From NCBI GenBank assembly GCA_030762935.1, contig CM060887.1, forward strand, positions 11,028,501-11,092,500: DNA of 64,000 nt, read 5' to 3'. Positions 11,399 to 22,021 of this stretch are shown piece after piece. A model generated the notes under the pieces. That model did not search any database. It saw only the letters and a list, made by a program, of their open reading frames with translations, and was not told where the DNA came from. Position 1 is the stretch's first letter; the number at the start of each line of letters is the position of its first letter. Origin of the DNA: Hymenopus coronatus (taxonomy: Eukaryota; Arthropoda; Insecta; Mantodea; Hymenopodidae). The position numbers and the translations under genes were made by a program.

Positions 11399-12096
11399 GG
11401 ATGTGTTACACTCACATGATTTCTCTGGTTACTCTACAAACAAACGTCTTACGAAAGATAATTCTTCCTTCGACAACATCAGTAGAATTTTATTACTTAG
11501 TTCCTTATAAGTAGAATGGAAATAAGGGAATGCACTAGGCTAAAGTGACAGTCAAATGTTTTAAAAGCTGTCATGCGATTGTCATTGCAAATCACTTCTT
11601 TGCTTGGCCAGGAGTAGAACAAAAGAAAAACGGACATTTCCGTCTGAGAAAAGTATAAGCACTCCACAATTGAAACTAATAAAAAGGAATACCTCGAAAA
11701 CGGTAAGCTCCACGAAAAACATGTATGTGTCATATGTTGTGAATTTCAACAAGATCTACATTTTTTGTATAGTACGTTTTTGTCTGTCGCTTACGGTTTA
11801 CAGTTATGCAAAATTCATCCAGAATAAAGAGGTCTTCAGAAGCTATTGCCATAAAATTCAAGATATACATAATATTTGTGAAGGAATGCTTTAATTATTT
11901 AATAGTGGTATTTTAATAAAAAATCGTTAGAGCCATTTTTAAGGAAAAACATTTTTGAAGGGTAGTTTGGGGTAGGGGAAATTATTTTTTTGGATTCAGC
12001 GGGAACCAAAATATGTATTTTCGATGAAATCTCGGTATGGAATTTTTGGGTGGAATCAATAACTTCTATGTATATACTACGTGTAGAGAAAGAATA
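11399..12096 (+). repeat. H repeat, subfamily B, nested in the previous copy's A-run
   Basis: Left terminus GGATGTGTTACACTCACATG; right hairpin ends GTGTAGAGAAAG near 12092. The microsatellite region is deleted (GGGGAAATTATTTTTTTGGATTC). Confidence 0.8.
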
Positions 12097-12456
12097 ACGG
12101 AGTAAAGTTATGTAACTTTGAAATTAAAGTTTTGTGTTGATACTTTTGTTATTATTTAATGATGTCAAATCCTCCGTGAATTTTCTGGATGGCTCTCGTA
12201 TTTCACATACACAGTGTGTGGTACGATTAAGCAATCAGAGACACTGGCCAATAGCGGACAGAATGAGGTACCTAGGCTGTATGGATCATCCGCTGAACTA
12301 CACCTCGTGTTGCAGCACGACGAATTTTATGGTCAGTAACCACACAGTCACGTGGGCACAAAGTGGCTCTGTGTAACGCATCACTTCACAAATGTTCAAA
12401 ATTCGCAATGGTTTCGCTTACTAAACTTAACAAACCTGCTTTGGCTTATGATTCTA
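12097..12456. other. no recognised feature
   Basis: Non-H sequence with an 80-codon + frame (12134-12376) that I do not recognise. Confidence 0.35.
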
Positions 12457-12616
12457 TTACTTTCTCTACACGTACTATGTACATAGTGTAAAGAGAAGAT
12501 ATTGTATTGCACCCAAAAATTTTATACCGAGATTTCACCGGAAATATATGTTTTGGGACCACCTGATTCAAAAAAAAAAAATTTAGAAACATAGCCGCGC
12601 GCCCGCGCGCGCACGT
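12457..12616 (-). repeat. H repeat, right end only
   Basis: Right terminal hairpin, GATTTCACCGG block and a mixed GC/GT microsatellite (12598-12622). It passes directly into the mariner fragment. Confidence 0.8.
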
Positions 12617-12623
12617 GTGTGTC

Positions 12624-13050
12624 CGTACTTTACGACGTTTGCGGAGAGCCATTGAAAACAAACGAAGAGGAATGCTGACTTCAGAAATTGTGTTGATCCA
12701 AGACAACACTCGTCCACACCTTGCTGGCACAACCCATCGGCTCCTTGAACAATTTCAATGGGACATTTTCGATCATCTGCCATACAGTCCTCACCTGGCA
12801 CCCAGCGACTTTCACCTTTTCCCTGAACTGAGGACGTGGCTAGGAGGGCAGCACTTTCAAACCAACGAAGATTTTCAAAACAACGCCAATGCTTATTTGA
12901 AATCATTAGCGGCAACATTTTTTTGAAGCGGGTATTGCAAAGCTTCTGCACAGGTAGGATAATCTTTTCGGTGATTATGTTGAAAAGTAACCATAAGTGT
13001 ACAAACCTTTCAGTAATAAAATAATTGGATTAATTGTTTTTTCACACAAA
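12624..13050 (+). pseudogene. Mariner transposase, C-terminal fragment
   Basis: The open stretch reads TLRRLRRAIENKRRGML, then LIQDNTRPHL and YSPHLAPSDFHLFPELRTWL. These are the second and third catalytic aspartates of a mariner DD34D domain; counting QDN to SDF gives exactly 34 residues between them. After a stop at about 12924 the downstream bases still spell the usual mariner C-terminus (EAGIAKLLHR, then DYVEK). The N-terminal DNA-binding part and first catalytic Asp are absent, replaced by H sequence at the breakpoint. The family differs from the triplicated mariner at 34-41 kb. Confidence 0.85.
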
Positions 13051-13068
13051 CCGTGTATAGGACAGGAG

Positions 13069-13385
13069 TTGGATAGGTAGAATCAGACTGAAAAATTCAA
13101 TGCCATAGCCGGGATTTGAACCACGGATCTCTCGATCTCTAGCCAGTTACTCTACCACTGAGCTACCATGGAAACATACCGGTATAGCATTGAATTTCTC
13201 AACTGACTCCCATTTTCCCTGGTAAACCACAAGGTGATATCAAATTATTTTGAGATGATAACCCCAATGGCGACTTACAATGCTGCAAGTGCTTTAACTT
13301 CCAGGATTCATAGTAAAGCCAAATATTATGGTTAATTAGTCCCAGCTATGGCATTGCATTTTTCAGTCTGATTCTACCTATCCAA
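13069..13385 (-). mobile_element. tRNA-like SINE with inverted partial copy (S5)
   Basis: On the minus strand, about 13172 down to 13100 reads as a tRNA-like head with A-box (TAGCTCAGTGG) and B-box (GGTTCAAATCC), ending CTATGGCA. The 45 bp flanking it on the left (13069-13113) recurs inverted at 13341-13385 with about two mismatches in 43 aligned bases. The pair is best read as a whole SINE plus a 3' fragment of another copy in opposite orientation. A functional tRNA is unlikely because the anticodon stem does not pair well. Confidence 0.7.
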
Positions 13386-14132
13386 TAATATAATTGTTTT
13401 CTATGAACTTGTCTTTTATTGCAAAGAAAAAGGCTCTCGTATTTTATTATCAAACAAAATATTTTTTTAATTTTCCACAATTTTTGGTCAAATTCTACAG
13501 ATGCATCACCTTAAGACCTAATCCATGTAAAGAAGAAGAAATATATGTAAATGTGTGAGCAGAAAAGAAAGCGAAAAAATTGAGTAAAGCACACGCGTTC
13601 TTTTCCGCTGACTCAAGGAAAGAGGCCATCAGTGATTCTGAGACGAATACTGAAGACTTCATCTGCAAGGGAAGGAAGGTAAATATTCAAACCATGTATC
13701 TCGAATTTTACAAATCAGTCGGGCAGAAAAGACGGTAACAATAGTTCCGCTAACGAGGGGAACTTTATTTACTGGTTCCACACGGAAGGGAAAAACCAAA
13801 GTGCGGATAAAATTTGTGAAGCTATTTCATGTGTGGCTCGGAGAGAGCAATTGACCAGAAAATGCGAACAGTCATGTTGCGGAAAGCGAACTTACGGCTT
13901 GACTACATAGGGCAGCACCAAATATATGGTGCTTCGTGACGAACATACCCCCGAGTAGTCTGCAGTGGTCATAAATACTTATTGGCGCCGCCGCGGTCGG
14001 TGTATTCATGAGAAATCAAAAACCCTTTCCAACTAATGCAAGTAACCTGTTTGGAAAGCTAGACAATGTAAGGGAGCAAAAATCGCATTATCTTCTCTAC
14101 CTGCCTTAGTTGATTGAATTCTCTTTAATATC
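13386..14132. other. no recognised gene
   Basis: About 750 bp of non-H sequence, locally GC-richer (13980-14000, GCGCCGCCGCGG). No convincing reading frame. Confidence 0.4.
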
Positions 14133-14956
14133 ATTAAAAAGCTTATGCTTCTATTTACTTCATGCTAATCGAGAAAAAATTAGCACAAATAGTCTTATTA
14201 CTTGCTTCCTTCTAAGTAGAAGCGAAATAAGAGAATACCATAGGTTAAAGTGACAGTCAAAAGCTGGTTGCTATGTGACTGAAGATCCTTTGTATTGATA
14301 CGAGTTGACAAACTCCTGTAAGAGAAGCGTATGTTTTTTTAAAGCTGAAACCAAAAACAAGAAATATCTCAAAAACGACCAACTCCACGAAAAAAAAATT
14401 ATATGACATAAATTGTGTTTTAATGTCCTCTACATTTTTTGTGTGGTAAGTTTCTGTCCGTATCTTAAGGTTTAGCAGCTATGCAAAATTTCGTAAAATT
14501 CATCCAGAATAAAGTAGTCTTCAGAGGCTATTTCCAGAAAATTCAAGATGTACATTTTATTTGTCAGGTAAATATCTTTAGTATACGATATTTTAATCAA
14601 AATCATTAGAGCCGTTTTTGAGAAAATAAACATTTTCGAAAAAAGTTCCATGTAAAGGGTAGTTTAGGGGTGGGGGATTTTCTTGAAACTCTTCGTGTCG
14701 CATTCTTGGAAGATACCAAACTTAAATACCAAGTTTGATTTTTAATGGACTTTTCGTTTTTTAGCTATGCTGCCCACAGACACACACATAGACAGATATA
14801 CAGACACACACGGACATTTTTCTAAATATGCCTTTTTTAGAATCAGGGAGTCTCAAAACACGTATTTCCGATGAAATCTCAGTATCGAATTTTTGGGTGC
14901 AATACAATACCTTCTCTATACACTATGTATATAGTACGTGTAGAGAAAGTAAAAAA
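14133..14956 (+). repeat. H repeat, subfamily A, left tip lost
   Basis: Starts at ATTAAAAAGCTTATGC. Complete from there to the right hairpin (TAGTACGTGTAGAGAAAGT). Mixed (AC)n/(GATA)-like block near 14776-14812. Confidence 0.85.
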
Positions 14957-15228
14957 CTAAGCAGAAGGAAACAAGGGAATATACTACGCTAAAGCGATAG
15001 TCAAATGTTTCCAAAAGCTTTCGGCATACGATTGACTTTGCATGTCCAGGAGTGTTAACGAGATCTATATTTTAGTGTAGTAAGTTTTGGTCTATCTCTT
15101 AGGGTGTATCAGTTATGCAAAACTCATTCCGAATGAAGAGAGCTTCAGAAGTTATTCCCAGAAAATTCGAAATATACTTGTTGCTTGTTAACCAAAAATC
15201 TTAACAATATGATACTTTAATAAAAATC
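14957..15228 (+). repeat. H repeat fragment
   Basis: Diverged + fragment from AAGCAGAAGGAAACAAGGG to TTTAATAAAAATC, sandwiched between two more complete H copies. Confidence 0.65.
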
Positions 15229-15932
15229 TGGTGTGTTACACTCATATAACTTTGTCCAGCTGCTCTACAAACCTCCTACAAAAGATTATTCTTCTTTGTA
15301 CACAATGCTAATCGAGATAAATATTAGCAGAATGTTATTACTTAGCTTCTTATAAGTAGGGGAGAATAAGGGAATGCGCTATGCTAAAGTGATTGTCAAA
15401 TGTTTTAAAAGCTATCGTCATGCGATTGTCATTGCAAATCGCTTCTTTGCTTGACCAGGAGTAGAACAAAAGAAAAACGGACACACTTCCGACCTCACAA
15501 TTGAAACTAATAATAAGGAATACCTCGAAAACGGTAAGCTCCACGAAAAAAATGTATATGACATAACTTATGTTTTTATCAAGATCTACATTTCTTGTAT
15601 AGTAAGTTTTTGTCTATCTTTTACGGTTTACTAGTTATGCCAAATTAAACAAAATTCATTCGGAATAAACAGGTCTTTAGAAGCTATTCCCAGAAAATGC
15701 AATATATGCATTTTATTTGTAATAGAAATGGCTTTAATATGTGGTATTTTAATCAAAATCGTAAGAGCCATTTTTAAGAAAAACAAAATTTTCGAAAATT
15801 TTTACATGTAAAGGGTAGTTAGGGGTGGGGAATTTTCTTGAAAATCTTCGTGTTGCTCCTTGGAAGACACCAAACTTAAATACCAAGTTTGGTATTTAAC
15901 CGCCTTTTCGTTTTTGGGATATGCTGTCCCCA

Positions 15933-15986
<54 letters not shown>

Positions 15987-16131
15987 CCTGTTTCTAAAAA
16001 TGCTTTTTCTGGATTCAGGGGGTCCTGAAACATATACTTCCGGTGAAATCTCGACATCGGTTTTTTAGGTGGAATACAATACTTCTCTATTCCTATGTAC
16101 ATTGTGCATACGGGGCTAGAGAAAGTAAAAA
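15229..16131 (+). repeat. H repeat, full length, subfamily B
   Basis: Left terminus TGGTGTGTTACACTCATA. B-type body with TTGACCAGGAGTAGAAC. The right tip is the variant TTCCTATGTACATTGTGC...GGGGCTAGAGAAAGT. Confidence 0.9.
15932..15983. repeat. (AC)n microsatellite inside H repeat
   Basis: About 25 AC units at the position where other H copies have 3-10. Confidence 0.95.
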
Positions 16132-16262
16132 CAACGAAACATTTTTCGTAAGGGATTGTTTGAGGTGCAGGTCGCATCCTTGGAAGACACCGAAGTTAAT
16201 ACCAAGCTTGTTACTCAACTGAGTCTTTCATTTTTGAATTATGATATCCACAAGCGCATAAG
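16132..16262 (+). repeat. H repeat fragment
   Basis: Short match to the H segment around GGTCGCATCCTTGGAAGA and the near-palindrome. Confidence 0.65.
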
Positions 16263-16386
16263 TTGTTATTCTCTAAGAGTTTGTGTATTCAATGGTTTTC
16301 AAAACGTATACTGCTACTGGAATATCTATACGAAAGTTTTGCTTTGTCTAGGATACTGTGTAAAAGTAGGTAGAGAAGCCAGTGTT

Positions 16387-17575
16387 TTGAGCCAGTGGCC
16401 CATGAAGAAGCGCATATAGGTTACAGATAAACGTCAGCAGAGAGCAGTGTAAGAAATGACGCGGCCTACACCGGAAACCTTAACCTCAATCCATATCATT
16501 AAATATTTTGGTAAGCAATGGAAAAAGTCAACAATATGAAGAATTAGACAGTCCATGTTAAAGTATATAGTGAGTCATGCTTAATTAGAAGTAGTTTTTG
16601 GTATGAATGCAGTAATGTAACATTATCTTATGCTGAAACTGTATCATTAGATATTTAGGTAAATAAAGCTAAAAGTCAACAATATGAACAGTTTGAAAGT
16701 CAATTTTGAAGTCCATAGTGGGTCATGTATAACTTGAAATCGGCTTTGGTATGAATACGACAAACACGTAATCTTATCAATGTTGAAACTATATCATATT
16801 TAGGTAAGCAATGCAAAAAGTCAACAATATGTAGAATTAGTCCTAATTAAAGTACATTGCGGGTCATGCTTAATAAGAATGGTATGAATACAGTAATGTA
16901 ATCCTATCTTATGCTGAGGCTATGTCATTAGATATTTCTTCTGGCTTCCATAGACCGTGGTCCATTGAGGTTATGGTTTCCGGTGAGGCTGGGTCATTTC
17001 CCACACTGCTCTTTGCCGACGTTACTATGTTGAGCCAGTGGCCCATGGAAGAAGCTCAAATAGGTTGAAGCGAAACGTCGCCACAGAGCAGTGTAAGAAA
17101 TGACGCGGCCTACACCGGAAACCATAACCTCAATCTGCATCATTAAATATTTTGGTAAGCAATGGAAAAAGTCAACAATATGAAGAATTAGACAGTCCAT
17201 GTTAAAGTATATAGTGAGCCATGCTTAATTTGAAATAGTTTTTGTAATGAATGCAGTAACTGAAACTGTATCATTAGATATTTAGGTTAAGTAAAGGAAA
17301 AGTCAACAATATGAAGCGTTTGAAAGTCAATTTTGAAGTCCATAACCTTGAAATCGTCTTTGGTATGAATACGGCAAACACGGTAACCTTACCTTATGTT
17401 GAAACTATATCATGGTATTTAGGTAAGCAATGCAAAAAATCAACAATTTGAAGAATTAGATAGTCCTTACTAAAGTACATAGTGGGCCATGCTTAGCTTG
17501 AAATCATCTTTGCTACGAATACGGTAAACACTGTGATGTTATCTTACGCTGAAACTATATCATTTACTACTTTAA
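16387..17575 (+). repeat. Higher-order tandem repeat
   Basis: Units of about 140-148 bp start GTAAGCAATGGAAAAAGTCA (16511, 16659, 16804). The whole block of leader plus three units recurs after about 644 bp (17155, then diverged units). The leader (TTGAGCCAGTGGCCCATG at 16387 and 17030) is also repeated. A satellite-like or transposon-internal tandem array; no coding potential. Confidence 0.8.
16962..17134. repeat. Inverted repeat inside the tandem array
   Basis: The arm at 16962-17024 (CATTGAGGTTATGG...GACGTT) is the imperfect reverse complement of 17073-17134 (AACGTCG...CATAACCTCAAT), with the array leader in the loop. Confidence 0.75.
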
Positions 17576-18231
17576 TCTGTTTTACGATCTTGTTGTAATG
17601 CTTCTTACCACGCAGCAGAAATTAACGAAATTAGTTGTACCTGTGTTCATCAAGCTATAGCAGCTATTCCCAAAAAGTTTCGCGGAGAATAATTATGGTT
17701 ATGGGTTGTGGAGGGGGGATACGCAGTTAGGGGGGAGGGTTATCACTGTCATACGCAGGGTGGCTGTGACGGATGACTCGCTATCACGAAGTGTTACGTG
17801 CTAAGCTACCATGTCTGCCCTGAACTCCGCTTGCCAATAAATTACTCTGGGGGGCGGGTTTCATGCCTTGCCTCTTGTTGTGCACTTTTTATGCTTTGTT
17901 TTCTTATGTTTTATTTTAAATACACGCACACTTACATTCACACCAGTTGCAATGAATAAGCTAATCGCCTACCAAGTTTGCAACAACGACACATACATAA
18001 TGGTTGAGATAATGCTTGGGAAATAAATTACTTTGTTCTCGCATTCTTACGGCATTTTAAGAACCACAATATCTTACATGGTCAGAATGCGAAACAAATA
18101 AAGTTCTCTAGGCGGACATCGAGCGATAAAAGTTTTTTCTGAAGTATAAAAACTAGACCTGTAATTGTTTGTAAATGCATAAATGGTAACAAAAGAAATG
18201 TTCATATTAACTTTTTATTCAAATACGAGGA
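17576..18231. other. no recognised feature
   Basis: About 650 bp of non-H sequence with G-rich stretches (17700-17740). No open frame of note. Confidence 0.4.
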
Positions 18232-18306
18232 CTATTCAGAAAGTAACAGACGACTTGGCATAACTAAAAACGAAATGTATTTACAAAGTTACAGTACCTT
18301 ACTCTA
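18232..18306 (-). mobile_element. Solo mariner terminus
   Basis: Begins ACGAGGACTATTCAGAAAGT, a mariner-type terminal inverted repeat. The next 50 bp (ACAGACGACTTGGCATAACT...) also occurs at 23.94 kb beside a mariner transposase relic. The strand is inferred from that copy. Truncated by H sequence. Confidence 0.65.
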
Positions 18307-19987
18307 ATTTTAATTTCTCTACACGTACAATGTACATAGTGTATAGAGAAAGTATTGTAATGCATTCAAAAATTCGATACTAAGACTTCACCGGAAATAC
18401 ATGTTTTGGGCCCCCCTAAATACAAAAAATCTGATGCGTTCCATTCACATGACCTTCTCTACTTCTGTGTAACAAATTAGCAGAAATAGTCTTATTACTT
18501 GCTTCCTTGTAAGTAGAAGCGAAATAAGGGAGTACCATAGGTTAAAATGATAGTCAAAGTCTGGTTACTAGGTGACTGAAGTTCCTTTGTTTGTATGGAC
18601 ATGAGTTGACAAATTCCTGTATGAGAAAAGTACAAGTTTTTCAAAGCTGAAACAAAAAACAAGGAATATCTCAAAAACGATCAACTCCTCGAAAAAAAAT
18701 GTATATATAATAAATTGAGTGTTTTAATGTGCTCTACATTTTTGTGTGGTAAGTTTTTGTCCATTTCTTACGGTTTAGCAGTTATGCAAAACTCATCCAG
18801 AATAAAGTAGTCTTCAGAGGCTATTCCCAGAAAATTCAAGATATACTTATTATTTGTCAGGTAAATATCTTTAATATACGATATTTTAATCAAAATCGTT
18901 ACAGCCAATTTTGAGAAAATCAAAAATTTCGAAAAAAGTTCCATGTAAAGGGTAGTTGGGGTGGGGGGATTTTCTTGAAAATCTTCGTGTCGCATCCTTG
19001 GAAGATACCAAACTTAAATACCAAGTTTGGTATTTAACGGTCTTTCTGTTTTTGAGCTATGCTGTCCACAACCACACACACACGGACCTTTTCCCAAAAA
19101 TGCTTTTTTTTGGATTCAGGGGGACCCAAAACATGTATTTCCGGTGAAATCTCGGTATCGAATTTTTGGGTGCATTACAATACCTTCTCTATACACTATG
19201 CCATAGTACGTGTAGAGAAAGTAAAAAAGCATTTTTACAAAAAGGTCCGTGTGTGTGATGTGTGTGCGTGTGTGTCTGTGGGCAGCATAGCTCAAAAACG
19301 AAAAGTCCGTTAGAAACCAAACTTGGTATTTAGGTTTGGTATCTTCCACGGATGCAACACGAAGATTATCAAGAAAATGCCCTTACCCCAAACTACCCTT
19401 TACTTGGAACTGTTTTCGAAAATGTTGATTTTCTCAAAAATGGCTCTAACGATTTTGATTAAAATACCGTATATTAAAGATGTTTAAATGACAAATAAAA
19501 TGTATATCTTCAATTTTGCAGGAATAGCCTCTAAATACTTCTTTATTCTGGATGATTTCTATTGAATTTTGCATAACTGGTAAACCGTAAGAGATGGACA
19601 AAAACTTAACACAGAAAACTGTAGAGCACGTTAAAACACACAATTTATGCAATATACATTTTTTTCGTGGAGTTCATCGTTTTTGAGATATTTCTTGTTA
19701 TTGGCTTCTGCTTTAAAAAAACATTTTTTTTTCTCATCCAGGAAATGGTCAACTCCTGTCCATACAAACAAAGGAAATTTAGTCACATAGCAACCAGCTT
19801 TTGAGTATTCACTTTAACTTATGGTACTCCCTTATTTCGCTTCTACTTACAAGGAAACAAGTAATAAGAGTATTCCTACTAATTTTTTTCTCGAGTAGCA
19901 TGAAGTAAATAGAAGCATAAGCTTTCTAACAATACTTTGTTGCGGAGATGTAGAGAAAGTCTAGTGAATGGAGGAGCACATCAAAGC
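18307..19987 (-). repeat. H repeat interrupted by another H repeat
   Basis: The right part (18307-18429) stops in the internal A-run after CCCCTAAATAC. The rest resumes at 19223 with AAAAAAGCATTTTT and ends at the left terminus. The gap is filled by an opposite-strand H copy. Confidence 0.85.
18430..19222 (+). repeat. H repeat, full length, nested
   Basis: Runs TCTGATGCG to GTAGAGAAAGT with only A-run outside each end. This is one of the clearest places to define the boundaries. Subfamily A; short (AC)n. Confidence 0.9.
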
Positions 19988-20058
19988 TTTTTTATATATA
20001 AAATCGACCTATATACTGACTCAGAAAGAAATCGGTATACAGGAGAGTTGTGTAATGA

Positions 20059-20059
<1 letters not shown>

Positions 20060-20093
<34 letters not shown>
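20060..20093. repeat. (ATT)n microsatellite
   Basis: About 11 ATT units. Confidence 0.95.
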
Positions 20094-20094
<1 letters not shown>

Positions 20095-20402
20095 TCAATA
20101 CATGTCAATCAGGGATGATAAATATTAATTAAATTTTTGTGCAATAAAATGATCCATATATGCAGACCAGTACGAACCGTTGTACGTTAGCCATCAGATG
20201 AGGTCAACCTCGTGTGTTACGACCTGATATACAGGCTGTTTCTAAATTGGACCGACAAAATTTGGGAGCAGATAGATGCCCTTCTTTTGAGCATGTTTGT
20301 TTAAGCAATCTATGGACTGCAGGGCTTCGCTTCAGTACAAAAAGGATATACGTGGAAGGAGTGGACCTAAGTATGCTTGTGCAAATAATAAGTCATTCAG
20401 TT

Positions 20403-20876
20403 TTACATAAGAGAATTGCACATCCTCTCACGTATGAAGCATGCTACATCCAGGAATAATACACGGCTTGCAAACTCTGGTTGGAGTATGCATTTGTTCA
20501 AATACCAATTACAGAGGTTCACTTGGAGTGGATAGTCACCTGGTGTAAGAGCATGGACACACTCAAGAAGATATGGATGCAATAGCATTTCCTGCAAAAT
20601 TCTCCAGATCGTGACATGGCCAGTATGAAAGTGTCGTGCGATCTCTCGAGTACTCAGTGAAGGGTTATTCGCTACCCACTGCAGCACGGCTTCCTCGAGT
20701 TCAGGTGTTCGCAAAACATGCCTCCGTCCTTGGACATCTGCTCGTCTCAGATGAATACTGGCAAATGTCTTATGGTGAGGAAACTGGCGGTTTGGAAATC
20801 CTTCCTGGTAAAGCCTCTGCGCCAAAGGACCACATGTTAAAGGGAGGCATCTGTGAAATTTGATCAAAAAGTGCAA
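20403..20876 (-). pseudogene. DUF4817-like transposase, N-terminal part
   Basis: A 157-codon open frame. It shows LYQEGFPNRQFPHHKTF (DUF4817-type segment), then RTPELEEAVLQWVANNPS and STREIARHFHTGHVTIWRIL (helix-turn-helix), then LHPYLLECVHALTPGDYPL and a VLFLDVACF segment where the family usually has an FTDEA-like catalytic motif. The Thr and Glu flanking the Asp there are changed. Part of the linker between the first two blocks is missing and the rest of the catalytic domain is gone, so it should be inactive. There is no clear authentic start: the open frame begins ahead of the recognisable domain. Confidence 0.75.
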
Positions 20877-21140
20877 AAAACATTTTTTTTTTTTTGCCTA
20901 ATTAAATAACGTGTTGCTTGTAGTTCACTTTCTTGTTATTTTTATTACCATGTGGTGCTTAAAACCATATCACGTGACGATTTAAATGGATAACTGTAAG
21001 TGGGTGTGGATCTTCAACATTTTCACTATGGTGAAAAATTAATAAAAATCCGAAATTTAGTTTTGGCCAATAACATTTGACCTTAAATGTGTCTATTTCA
21101 AGTTGAAATTATAATAATTTGCACTAATTACTAAAAAAAA

Positions 21141-22016
21141 TCTGATGTGTACCATTCACATGACTTTCTCTATATATCTGCAACAAATTATTCTTAAAAA
21201 GCTTATACTTCTATTAACTTCATGCTAATCAGTAAAACATTAGCAGAAATAGCCATATTACTTGCTTCCTTGTAAGTAGAGGTGAAATAAATGAGTACCA
21301 TAGGTTAAAGTGATAATCAAAAGCTGGTTGCTACGTCACTGAAGTTCCTTTGTCTGTATGGACAGCAGTTGACAAATTCCTGTATGAGAAATGTGTAAGT
21401 TTTTCATAGCAGAAACCAAAAATAAGGAATGTCTCAAAAACGACGAACTCCACGAAAAAAAATGTATATAACATAAATTGTGTGTTTTAACGTGCTGTAC
21501 ATTTTTTGTGTAGTAAGTTTTTGTCCATCTCTTACTGTTTAGCAGTTATTCAAAATTTAATAAAATTCATCCAGAATAAACTACTCTTCAGAGGCTATTT
21601 CCAGAAAATTCAAGATATAAATTTTATTTGTCAAGTAAAAATATCTTTAATATACGAAATTTTAATCAAAATCGTTAGAGCCATTTTTGAGAAAATCAAA
21701 ATTTTCGAAAAAAAGTGCCATGTAAAGGGTAGTTGGGGTGGGGGGATTTTTCTCAAAATCTTCGTGTCGCATCCCTGGAAGATTCTAAACTCAAATACTA
21801 TGTTTGGTATTTTACCTACTTTTCGTTTTTGAGTTATCGTGTTCACAGACACACGGACACACCACACACACACACACGGACCTTTTTCCGAAAATTCTTT
21901 TTTTAGATAAAGGGGACCCTAAAACAAATATTTCCGGTGAAATCTCGGTATCGAATTTTTTGGTGGAGTGCAATACATTCTCTATACACTATGTACATAG
22001 TGCCTATAGAGAAAGT
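21141..22016 (+). repeat. H repeat, subfamily D, first of a head-to-tail pair
   Basis: Complete from TCTGATGTGTACC to CTATAGAGAAAGT. Subfamily D traits: GTACCATTC in the left tip, GAGTTATCGTGTTCACAG before the (AC)n block, and right tip ATAGTGCCTATAGAG. Confidence 0.9.
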
Positions 22017-22021
22017 AAAAA

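Noticed and set aside
13100..13172. Functional tRNA gene
   Set aside because: A- and B-boxes are present, but the anticodon stem does not pair well and the acceptor is imperfect. The surrounding inverted SINE structure explains it.
18768..18995. Recurrent open frames inside H (peptides like ILNFLGIASEDYFILDEF) as a conserved small protein
   Set aside because: They recur because the DNA repeats recur. They differ in start, length and stops between copies, occur on both strands, and show no domain.
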